This document shows positions 1 through 8,877 of a DNA stretch of 60,000 nt, one piece after another (the first letter of the stretch is position 1; each line of letters begins with the position of its first letter). Made by a program: the position numbers and the translations under genes. The notes under the pieces were generated by a model, which had not been told where the DNA came from, did no database searches, and saw only the letters and a program-made list of their open reading frames with translations. Source of the stretch: Adiantum capillus-veneris (taxonomy: Eukaryota > Streptophyta > Polypodiopsida > Polypodiales > Pteridaceae). The DNA lies in assembly GCA_014529385.2 (NCBI GenBank), contig CM043971.1, positions 86,940,840 to 87,000,839 of the forward strand, read 5' to 3'.

Positions 1-11
1 ATCCACTAATC

Positions 12-3000
12 TTGGGAAGGCCATGGTTGATGGCCATGAAGGCAAAAAAGGATTGGGGTACTGGCCTTCTACGCATGACCGGTAAGAAAGGGGAGACAAT
101 CTACTACGACATGAGGATTGGCAAGCAGAAGCAAATGAATCTGGAAACATCGGCAGATGAAACCACTAGCGAATCTTCCAGTTCTGAGGAGGAGACCACA
201 TCCACCGACGAAAGTGAGAGTTCCATTGATGTGATGGGTATCATTATGAAGGATCCACAAAGGGTAAGCACAACTGGTGATCCATCACCAAAAGGGCAAC
301 CCAATGAAGAGGAGAGCAAATCACCTGGCCTAGGAGGAATTAGGTTGAAGGGTATGTTGTCTACGGAATTAACACTTGAGGAGAAAGATAGTTTTTTGCA
401 AATGTTGATGGGATTTCCTAACCTGCTCATTGACAACTATGAAAGAATCACAGGCATTACATTGGTGGAACATCATATTAAGCTGAAGGAAGGGGTAAAA
501 CCAGTTGTGCAAAAGCTACGACGACTAGGGGTCATACAAGAAAAGGCACTCTTGGCCGAGGTAAGGAAACTGCTGGAGGCGGGATTCATCTATCCTGTAG
601 AAAAATCAAAATGGGTGTCACCCGTAGTGGTGACGCCTAAAAAGAATGGTAAGTGGAGGGTCTGTGTTGACTACAAACCACTAAATGCAGCTACAAAGAG
701 AGACCACTTTCCTCTCCCTTTCTTGGATGAAATTCTCAATGAAGTAGCGGGTTTTGAATGCTATACCGTCTGTGATGGTTATTCTGGACACTTTCAAATA
801 CGCATAGCCTTGGAAGATCAGCTAAAAACCACTTTTATCATGCCATGAGGCTGTTTTGCATACAGGGTTATGCCATTTGGTCTCACAAATGCACCTGCCA
901 CATTCCAAAGATATGTCACATATGTTTTTCAACCGTTCTTTGTAACATCCATAAGAGTGTTCATTGATGATTTTTGTATATATAGCTCCCGTATTTCACA
1001 TTTAGAAAAGGTAACTGAAGGTTTGGCCAGGTTGTAGAGCCTAGGTGGGCAATTAAATGTGGATAAATGCCACATTGGGGAGAGTAAAGTCATTCTACTA
1101 GCCCATGAAATTTCAGCAAAAGGTATCAACGCCGACCCAAGTAAGGTGTTCGCACTCATAACCCTACCTTCACCAAAGACCGCACGTCAATTGGTCTCTT
1201 TTCTACAGAATGTGAGGTACTTAAGTAGATTCATACATCTACTATCACAACTTGTTCTACCACTGCAACAACTCACTCAAAGATCAACTTTCACTTGGGA
1301 CGAGGAAAGCGAACATCACTACAACAAGGTAAAGGAGGTCTTAGCCACCCTGCCAACTATCTCACCACCTAAGTGGGATGAAAAATTCTATGTCACCTCA
1401 ACTGTTGGTAATGACTCATTGGGGGCTATGCTACTCCAGAAGGATATGACAACATCTTTCATGAGGCCAATCTACTTCTCTAGTCGAATGATGACAGCAG
1501 GAGAGAAAGGTTTCACCCATGTGGAACACTTAGTCCTAGCTCTTCGATTCGCACTACAAAGTTTAGGTCATATTTGTTGCCTAAGAAATTTGTGATTCTA
1601 ACCACGGATGAAATATTTCCCTATGTCGTACAACGCATGGATGTGTCTGCTAGGATTACTAAATGGCTAGTTCGTCTACAAGATTTTGACTACATGGTAC
1701 AGGTAAAAAGCACGACGAGGGCAAGTTTGGGGGGACTTAGGACCTACCAAGTCTTTGAAGGGAAGGAGAAGCAATCTAAGGGAGGAGAAGTCCGATTACC
1801 TCCAGTACCATTGATGGTAGAAGGAGCACACTCTCTCTACTTTGATGGAGCCTACAAGCGAGCGTCTGACAAAGCAGTTGCACGCATAGTGGTCTTTGAT
1901 GACAAAGGGACAAAGGTATTTTCGTTGGGCCAATTGTTAGATTCATATTCTAGCAATGAAGCTGAGTATGCAGCACTAACCAAGGGTCTACAATGGTGCA
2001 TCTCGCAAGGTGTACAACGCCTTAATGTATTTGGGGATGCTCTACTTCTGGTAAGGCAAGTAAATGGAGCATAGACATGCAAGAATCCTAGTTTAAGGAC
2101 TCATTTAAGTGGTGTAAAAACCTTGTTGGGTAAGTTTGAAGAAGTTCAAATACACCATATCCCAAGGGCTCAAAACCAAGAAGCAGATGCCCTAGCAAGT
2201 GAAAGACTACAGGAAGTGGTGGTTGGAGCAATAAAGCTAAAGCCCCCTCTATTTCAAGGCAATGATTCCTTGCCTGACATCATGCATTTTTTGGAAACAG
2301 GGGAATGCCCATCAGATTTAAAAAAGGGACAGAAGCAATGGCTGACGCGGAAGGCCACAAGGTATCGACTCATCAATGACGGTTTGTACTCTAAGGGTAA
2401 GGACCAAATACTCAGGAAGGTCCCTCTCTCTCAGGAAATCACGGGAGTAATTGCTAGCTGTCACGACAGGGTTTGTGGTGGTCACTTTTCCCTAGACATA
2501 ACAAGTAGGAAAATCTTGCAAGCAGGCTTCATATGGCCTAGCCTCAACCGTGATGTACACCACTGGTGCAAAACATGTAAGTTGTGTCAAATGGCCGGCA
2601 CTAGGTCACTTATGCCTGAACCACAGACACCTATTCTCTCATATGTCCCATTTGAAAAATGGGGTATCGATGCCATTGGGCCATTACCTAGGGCCAACTC
2701 AGGAAAATTCTACATTATCATGGGGGTCGACTACATGACTAGATGGGCAGAGGATACAGCCACCACTAGAATCACAGCAGTAGAGGTAGCTAAATTTATC
2801 TACGAGCACATATGTTGTAGGTTTGGCACACCTTTAGAGATCATCTCTGATAGAGGGCCAGGTTTCAAAGCAGACTTGGTAGGAGAATTAATGCAGAAAC
2901 TCAGCATTACAAGGAGGCACTCTTCACCATATTACCCTCAATGTAATGGCCTAGTTGAAAAGGTAAATGGAATGGTTTCTAAAATTATTACCCAGCAGGT

Positions 3001-3598
3001 AAACAATCATCCTGGAGACTGGGATAAGTATCTACTACCAGCTTTATGGGCCTACAGAACTTCATTTCGTACATCCTTGGGATTCACACCGTATCATCTA
3101 GTATTTGGTAAGGAAGCAATCTTGCCCATTGAAGTGCAACTACAAAGTCTCAGAGTAATGCCAAGCCAACTTCAACAACCCAACATGCATTTGAGAGATC
3201 ACATCATCAACTTGGAAAGACTGCAGCTGGACAGAGAAGAAGCAATAAATTATTATGCAGCACAAGCAGAGCATAGACGGCTTAGCTTTAACGAGCATCT
3301 CCGGAAAAAAGAATTGAAGAAAGGAATGTTGGTGCTCCGCTACGACAATTGCTTCAACACGCGCAAGGATAAGAAACTCCTGCTCCGATGGGAAGGCCCT
3401 TTCATCATCAGGAAAAAGTATGCCAATGGAAGCTACCAGCTTATGGAGGCTGATGGAAAACATCATAAAACCAGGGTAAGTGGTTGGCGACTTCAACCTT
3501 ATTTTCTTCGATTTGACCAGGCTCCACCAATTGACATCCAGATGAGGACACACCATCAGCCGCCACCTTCGACGATAATGATCAAACAGATGAGCTAG
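12..3598 (+). pseudogene. E1 pol remnant: acidic spacer, RT, RNase H, second RNase H, integrase
   Basis: The reading frame opens with GRPWLMAM, typical of the end of a retropepsin. A Ser/Glu-rich acidic spacer follows (about codons 45-75), then RT (SPVVVTPKKNGKWRVCVDYK to the FIDDF active-site box near 960-975). A first RNase H lies near 1380-1570. A second, plant-type RNase H (FDGAYKR, SSNEAEYAAL) lies near 1840-2070. The integrase runs from 2123 to 3598 with an HHCC zinc finger (HFSLDITSRK to CKTCKLCQ) and a DDE core: D in WGIDAIGP, D in ISDRGPGF and E in NGLVEKVNG, with 35 residues between the last two. The pol is dead: in-frame TGA at 846-848, TAG at 1035-1037, a frameshift near 1565 and TAG at 2072-2074. 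The 846 and 2072 stops replace Trp codons judged from relatives. Confidence 0.9.
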
Positions 3599-3618
3599 AG
3601 ACATGAATGCCTCTAGCC

Positions 3619-3634
3619 AAAAGGGGAGGGCTAA
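3619..3634 (+). other. E1 polypurine tract
   Basis: An A/G run (AAAAGGGGAGGG) lies just after the end of pol and immediately before the TG start of the LTR. This is the position and composition of a plus-strand primer for reverse transcription. Confidence 0.75.
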
Positions 3635-4426
3635 TGATGGGGGCTTTTCACAAGCCAAGCTCCCATACCCCTCTTAGGGAGGGAGTGATAAAAGGCATTG
3701 GAAAAAGTAAGAAAAAAATAAAGTATGATTATGTAAATATATGAGAAAGGTAAAATAGGCCACCTCATGCCTGCGGGGCAGCCCATCCCCACCTTGCCTC
3801 CTTTTTCTTCACTGTTGCCCCGCCGTGTGTCCCTTTTCCTCTCCTCCACTCAAAAGGTCAACCCCCTCTCTCTTCCCCTTGTCCTTTCTCCTTTCTCTCT
3901 CCCCTCAAGCTACCCCACCTCTCACCAATAATGCATTCTAACTCACCAATAATGCACCCTAACTCACATGCAACTTATCCTATCTTCCAAAATAGTATAC
4001 CCCACCCCCCCTTTCTCTCTCCTATCATATCCCATGACCCAAATACCCCCCTCTCTCTCTAAAGGGCGCCATGTCTCTTGTCTTGTAGCTAAATAACCTC
4101 CCCCACACTCACACACACTCAGTTTCACTGAAAAAGGTGCCCACAGACCCATCCCCACCCAGTGGTTACCTGATTTTTCTTGTGTTCACACACACCTGCA
4201 TATAGATTCACCTCTGAAAACACTCCCCTCTTGTAATTACTTTATTCTCCATGCCACCTCTCACTTTTTTTCATCAACCCATCTCTCTCTCTTAGTCTCT
4301 CTCTCATGAGACTGGTGTTCTGGCACATATACACACAGCCAGACAAGTGGGGCCCACATTCACATGGCCTATGTAGATAATGATTTCTTCATTTCTAAAT
4401 TCTAGAATTTCTCCCGCCTCCTCCTC

Positions 4427-4433
4427 TATATAA
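4427..4433 (+). promoter_or_regulatory. TATA box of the E1 LTR
   Basis: TATATAA in the context CTCTATATAAAGAGGGG. It is about 800 bp into the LTR and about 300 bp before an AATAAA, as expected for the U3/R boundary of an LTR promoter. Confidence 0.7.
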
Positions 4434-4733
4434 AGAGGGGTCACCATCACACTAAACACACACACAACATCACCAAAGAATACACTATGCACTGTGTGTG
4501 CCTAGTGCACACACACACACCCATCACCATCACCGCAATCACCATGCTCGTCTTGAGCATGACCTCTACACCCTTGGGCTATGGAAGATGAAGGGCAGCT
4601 AAATGAAGGATGATGGCCATAAACCTCGTGTGAGTCTTCGCCATTAGCTCCCACCTATCCGCCATGTGCTCTACCACTCTCTCGCTTCCCATTCCCCTAC
4701 CCTAAGCTCCCCATTTCATCGCCTTATTCTCTA

Positions 4734-4739
4734 AATAAA
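4734..4739 (+). terminator. Poly(A) signal of the E1 LTR
   Basis: AATAAA in CTCTAAATAAAGCTTG, downstream of the LTR TATA box and upstream of the LTR end. It is a plausible R-region polyadenylation signal. Confidence 0.55.
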
Positions 4740-4905
4740 GCTTGAGGTTTTGTGAGTATGTTTTCTTGCAATGTTTTGCCCATGTGAGGTGTACGGAATC
4801 GCCACCTAGTCTTGTGTTTGGAGTGAGCTTGTCTATGTGTGAAGGGTGTGCGGATTCACCATCCTTCTGTGGTACCTAAGTACTAAGCCGTTATACCCCC
4901 TCCCT

Positions 4906-4947
<42 letters not shown>

Positions 4948-5158
4948 TGATCTCATTTCCCTTCCTCTTCATCATTACTCCCAAGCATCCATCTCTCTTG
5001 GATGAAAACTTTGTTATGGTGGTGTGTTGCTTGCATCCTAGCCACTGAAGCTAGGTGGTGCCCCCTGTTTGCTTTACCATGACAGGCTCAAGGCGCTCCA
5101 TTCGGTCCCCGGTGTTTTAGAGGTCGTCGGGGGTTCGGGGTTCGCTTTGTTCCCGCCA

Positions 5159-5598
5159 ATATGATGGCTGGTTTTTTGGTCTTTTAAGCCATTTATGTTG
5201 TTATGCTGCTGAAATTTTGGCAAAATCAGAGGATTAGTCAAGTGTGCTTTCTTGGAAGCTACATGGATGGCTTTTAATGGATAATCACGACGGACCTCAG
5301 CTCACTCCTTTTCATTTAACTCAAAGAATCCAAATAAATGTTCATGTGTCCATGAAGATTTTTTCCAGTAGCGCATAGTCTTTATGTTCGGGCCAAGAAG
5401 GTTGCGAGAGATCCTCGAATGTCCTTTACCTGTTGTAATTCCGATGATTAACTATGAAGACTCATTTGATGTGCATGTGTTTGTCCTTATCTAAAGCTGA
5501 GCTCCATTGAAGTTTCTGGGGATTGGGGTTAGTGAAAATTTTTGGGTTCTTCCATGTGTGTTCGAAGGGGTTCTTAAAGCATCATAATTTGGGTAGCC
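5159..5598 (+). other. Untranslated leader of element B
   Basis: This stretch is homologous to the reverse complement of about 32610-33062 in B', including the shared tract TGGCTGGTTTTTTGGTC. There is no convincing ORF. It ends at the gag ATG at 5599, in the context TAGCCATGGCTTTC. Confidence 0.75.
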
Positions 5599-7085
5599 AT
5601 GGCTTTCTCTTATCCGGAGTTTCATGGAAGAAGTGATGAAGATGTGGAAGACTTTTTGGAAAAGATGGAGGTTGCTTGTATTAGCAACCAGATTCATGAC
5701 CCGACACAGATGTTTACATCTTCTCCAAATTTGTTTGAAGAGTGATGCACGAGTTTGGTCCAAGGCATTTGAAGAGGAGTTGCGTGTGGTTGATCCACCT
5801 ATAACATTGAGTTGGGACAATCTAAGGCCTAGATTGGAAGTGGAGTTTGTGAAGATAGAAGATCCTGACAAAGTGTGGCAAGAAGTACAAGGTTTGGTGC
5901 AAAAGAAAGGTGAGCCAGTAGATGCGTACATACGTAAGTTTTCATTGGCATGGGAGTGGATGTGCAAGGCCTTAGCACCACAAGTACCCCTGCCTGACAT
6001 GATGAAGAAAGACAGGTTCTTGGTTGGTCTTTGGGAGAATATACGTTGGAGAGTGGAGCTAAAAAAGCCTCGGACATTTGAAGATGCACTAGAGGTAGCA
6101 AGGAACAAAGAGTGGAAGTTGAGGAAAATGAGCCAGTTAGGGGTAGATTCTTTTCCCATGAGGTCTAAATTTCAGCCTATGGACTCTTTACAAGGTCGCA
6201 TGCCAGGGGTTCATCACGAACCAGTGGTTCCGGTTAGTCCTCAGGTTATGCCAGCAGTGGTCACTACAACAGTGCAAGATGATGGGCTAAGGCAAGACAT
6301 GAGGCAAGTGGTAGATTCAATGAAGAATCTCAGCCTAAACATGCTAGGTCAAGTGGGAAATAATTGAGGTTGAGGGAGGTTTGCAAATCAGCCAGGAGGT
6401 GAGGAAAGACCTAGGAATGGTGGTGGACAAACCAGTGGTAGGTTCTGGAGGTAGACGCCCACATGTTATAATTGCGGAGAGTTGGGCCACATCAGCCCGC
6501 AAAGTGATAAGCCACCAAGGATCGGGGGAGACATGTATCCATTGCCAAGACAGTTGTTAAATAGGTCAAATGATTATGGCATCGAAATTAAGGGAGATGA
6601 AGGAACCAGTGGATTAAGCCAGGAGGAAAAGGGAAAGACAAAAGTGTTAAGTGTGGTTACCTTGGAGAAGGAATCAAAGCTAGAGGATACATTAGTGATT
6701 CCTATTGGGAAAAGGACCACAGAGGACAAGGAAGGAAGAAGTGCCCGAGGTCCTAGTAAGAAGAAGGGAAAGAGCCATGAAGGTGAGGATGTCAAGGCCA
6801 AGAGGAAAAGAAGGGCTCGTTGCAAGTTTCATGTTTCAGATTTTCCACTAGGGGATGGGCAATTAAGCTATGACTTGAAGGAGGATTTGACAAGCAGGAA
6901 GGCAGATGTTACTTTTGGGCAGCTTATACAGATGGTGCCTAAGCTAAAGCGATAGTGGAAGAGGATGGTTAACCCAATGGAGAAAGAGCCAGAGAGAGGT
7001 TCAGTGAAGGTGTTGGCGATGTATGAGCTACCAGACATTTGTCCAATAGTAGATGTGTGGCACAAAAGAAAAAATATTGGACAAG
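5599..7085 (+). pseudogene. Element B gag and start of protease region
   Basis: Gag starts MAFSYPEFHGRSDEDVEDFL at 5599. A frameshift near 5700 moves it to the frame that runs from 5624 (capsid-like part: VWQEVQGLVQKKGEPVDAYI). In-frame stops follow: TGA at 6365-6367, a TAG just before the zinc knuckle (near 6450), and TAG at 6953-6955. The knuckle CYNCGELGHISPQS (about 6465-6505) has lost its last Cys; B' keeps CX2CX4HX4C. A basic and acidic linker of about 160 codons continues to VDVWHKRKNIGQ, where the CACTA element interrupts the frame at 7085. By comparison with B', the next residues would lead straight into the retropepsin active-site motif. Confidence 0.85.
7083..7085 (+). repeat. Target site duplication AAG, left copy
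   Basis: AAG immediately precedes the CACTA terminus and is repeated at 14805-14807. B' carries the undisrupted site with a single AAG (GGACAAGGTTATGTGG on the complement, near 31120-31136). Three-base duplications are typical of CACTA elements. Confidence 0.95.
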
Positions 7086-7097
7086 CACTACAAGAGG
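7086..7097 (+). repeat. CACTA left terminal inverted repeat
   Basis: CACTACAAGAGG is a perfect 12-bp inverted match to 14793-14804. Beyond it the similarity is interrupted (CTCTTCACATTAGCG against TTGTGTGCTCTTGTG). Confidence 0.95.
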
Positions 7098-7106
7098 CTC
7101 TTCACA

Positions 7107-7267
7107 TTAGCGACGCTCACACAGCGACGCTCAAAAAAAAAAATTCCCGACGTCGCTATGAGCGTCGCTATAAGCGTCGCTATGAGCGTCGCAAATTTAC
7201 AAAGAAATTTGCGACGCTCATAGCGACGCTTATAGCGACGCTTATAGCGACGCTCATAGCGACGCCA
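7107..7267. repeat. Left subterminal repeat array with a 38-bp-arm hairpin
   Basis: About eleven copies of a GCGACGCT / AGCGTCGC unit occur, first facing one way and then the other. Bases 7161-7198 are the exact reverse complement of 7205-7242, with a 6-base loop (ACAAAG). Subterminal repeats of this kind are the binding sites of TNPA-type proteins in the En/Spm family. Binding here is inferred. Confidence 0.9.
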
Positions 7268-7298
7268 GCTGGGGTAAAAAAAATAACCGAGCGCGCCC

Positions 7299-7327
7299 AA
7301 AAACTCAGATCTCAGATCTGAGTTTTT
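7299..7327. repeat. Perfect 29-bp palindrome near the left end
   Basis: Two 14-base arms (AAAAACTCAGATCT and its complement) surround a single C at 7313. A similar palindrome of the same dimensions lies near the right end at 14511-14539. Confidence 0.9.
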
Positions 7328-7397
7328 CGGCGCCCTCAAGCAAAGAGCAGGTAACGCTCTCCCTCACTCTCTCTCTCTCTCTCTCTCTCTCTTTTTC

Positions 7398-7445
<48 letters not shown>

Positions 7446-7561
7446 AGAGGAAGGAGAGCCAGGTATGCTCCTTCCCTCTCCTCATTCTCATGTTCCCTTC
7501 CCCTCTTTCTCTCTCCCTCGCTCTCTCTCTCACACACACACATACACACACACATAGTGTT

Positions 7562-7609
<48 letters not shown>

Positions 7610-8075
7610 TGCAAAAACGCACACACATACATAAACAAAGAATGCACACACATTGAGAGAGAAAAAGAGAGAGAGAGCATGCATAAACAAAAAACGCACG
7701 CATTGAGAGAGGAAAAGAGAGAGAGAACATGCATAAACAAAAAACGCACACATTGAGAGAGGAAAAGAGAAAGAAAACATGCATACGATCCAAAAAAACG
7801 CACACACATTGAGAGAGAAAGAAAGAGAAACTAAGGGAGCGTCGTAGGAAACTAATTAAAATTAAAAGACCTAAAGATCTAGCCGACGAGGAGTTGAACT
7901 GAAGACCTATTATTCAAGAGAGAAATGGCATAATCAATCTATCATACTTGGCATGGGTGATAGAAAGGTTATACCATTTATCTCTTTTTATTGGCACACA
8001 CATCCACACACGCGCACACACACAGGAAGAAGAGAGTTATAACGTCGTAGGAAACTATCTTAAAAGACGTTAAAG
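7328..8075. other. CACTA 5' non-coding region with microsatellites
   Basis: It contains (CT)n near 7360-7391, (CA)n near 7402-7441, (GA)n near 7565-7600, and several diverged CATTGAGAGAGAAAAAGAGAG / CATGCATAAACAAAAAACGCA repeats at 7620-7830. A segment GTCGTAGGAAACTA with following bases occurs at about 7843 and again at about 8044. Open frames on both strands here are low-complexity artefacts. Some of this may be promoter or 5' UTR for the transposase gene. Confidence 0.7.
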
Positions 8076-8133
8076 ATTAGACTTACATTAAATTAGATTT
8101 AGGTTTATTTTTAACTAGATTTACGTTTATTTA
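8076..8133 (+). repeat. Direct repeat left of the HMA fragment
   Basis: This 58-bp AT-rich segment (ATTAGACTTACATTAAATTA...) recurs 303 bp downstream at 8379-8436 with four mismatches. The two copies bracket the captured gene fragment. Confidence 0.85.
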
Positions 8134-8166
8134 AGCTAGATTTAGATTTACGTTATATTAGATTAG

Positions 8167-8365
8167 ATGCGGGTCTCCATAGACTGCGATGCCTGCATGA
8201 AGCGGGTGAAGAAAGCCCTCAATGGAATATAGGGTATTGCTGCCTTCACTCATGGTGGGCTCCGTCGATCCAAAAGTACTGGTGAAATGTCTTCAGAAGA
8301 TAGGGAAGAAGGTGGATCTTCAGGGCGGCAAGAGTCACTACATCCCCGACACAATGACCATCTAG
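8167..8365 (+). pseudogene. Captured fragment of a plant HMA-domain (HIPP-like) gene
   Basis: The first part, at 8167-8229, reads MRVSIDCDACMKRVKKALNG: a metal-binding CXXC (Cys-Asp-Ala-Cys) followed by the Lys-rich helix typical of heavy-metal-associated domains. It then meets TAG at 8230. A second part in another frame, from 8255 to the TAG at 8363-8365, reads VDPKVLVKCLQKIGKKVDL, which matches the usual C-terminal half of an HMA domain in plant HIPP proteins. The middle strand region is missing or scrambled. HMA proteins bind heavy metals. This piece cannot encode a complete one. It has no role in known CACTA elements and is best read as captured host sequence. Confidence 0.7.
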
Positions 8366-8378
8366 ACAACCTCTAGTC

Positions 8379-8436
8379 ATTAGACTTACGTTAAATTAGA
8401 TTTAGCTTTATTTTTAGTTAGATTTACGTTTATTTA
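8379..8436 (+). repeat. Direct repeat right of the HMA fragment
   Basis: Second copy of the 58-bp segment at 8076-8133, four mismatches. Related T-rich motifs (GATTTACGTTTATTTA) continue to about 8460. Confidence 0.85.
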
Positions 8437-8749
8437 GATTTACGCTTATTTACGTTAGATCGAGTCCACGCAAGAATTACTTACGGTTTAGGGTTTAGAG
8501 TTAGACGAACAGTGAAAAGATCTACTGTGAAAAGATGTTAAGATGAAGTGAAGTGCTACAGCTAGAGAAGAGGCAAAGGGATTTTGTCCACTACATGCAG
8601 TATCATGTAGACGTGGGTGTCTAGATTTCTTGTACCCACAAATATAGGTATTGACCAATAAAGACGAGATTATAACCCGGTGGTTCTGATCTCCGTGCAC
8701 CTCTAGACCGAGGTGTGCGGGGATTGGACATGACTAGAGAATGTGAGTT

Positions 8750-8815
<66 letters not shown>

Positions 8816-8877
8816 GACGAAGAATGCCAATAGAATATTAAATTTGTTGTCTAGGTTATAAGTTTTTTATCCTCATT
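8437..8877 (+). other. Region upstream of the transposase start
   Basis: No credible ORF. A (GA)n tract at about 8752-8812 and a short imperfect palindrome (GTGCACCTCTAGACCGAGGTGTGC, near 8695-8718) are seen. It probably includes the promoter or 5' UTR of the TNP2-type gene. No clear TATA box was identified. Confidence 0.5.
8752..8812. repeat. (GA)n microsatellite
   Basis: Nearly uninterrupted GA repeats, within the CACTA element upstream of the transposase start. Confidence 0.95.

Larger units (their letters stand above)
1..5158 (+). mobile_element. Ty3/gypsy Tat-type LTR retrotransposon E1, 3' part
   Basis: The left edge of the window cuts this element. What remains is the region upstream of RT, then RT, RNase H, a second plant-type RNase H, integrase, a polypurine tract and one LTR. 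Two RNase H domains before the integrase is the known signature of plant Tat elements. The right boundary is placed at 5158, after an LTR ending in CCGCCA, because the leader of another element (B) starts at 5159. E1 therefore probably inserted into B's leader. The 5' LTR, gag and protease would lie to the left of the window. The 5158 boundary is inferred from homology of the right flank, not from a second LTR. Confidence 0.8.
3635..5158 (+). repeat. E1 3' LTR, about 1.5 kb
   Basis: It starts TGATGGGGG after the polypurine tract and ends CCGCCA. It contains a clear TATA box (4427-4433), a poly(A) signal (4734-4739) and a (CT)n microsatellite near 4907-4943, the order expected for U3-R-U5. It has no second copy in the window, so the ends are inferred. 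Short ORFs inside it look spurious. Confidence 0.65.

Noticed and set aside
3962-4492. Minus-strand ORFs within the E1 LTR
   Set aside because: Short, low-complexity, with no relatives. They lie in U3 of an LTR.
7107-7267. CRISPR-like repeat array
   Set aside because: Repeats are contiguous, in both orientations and lie at a transposon end. There are no unique spacers and the DNA is plant.
7336-7809. Long overlapping ORFs on both strands
   Set aside because: They are translations of (CT)n, (CA)n and (GA)n tracts (runs of Leu-Ser, Cys-Val, Glu-Arg) with no protein features.
7876-7965. tRNA-like segment on the minus strand (T-arm-like GTTCAACTCC near 7895)
   Set aside because: No complete cloverleaf, acceptor stem or plausible anticodon arm could be drawn. 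Chance similarity or a very decayed tRNA-derived piece.
8167-8365. HMA sequence as a working gene carried by the transposon
   Set aside because: A stop, a frameshift and a missing middle make a functional HMA domain impossible from this copy.
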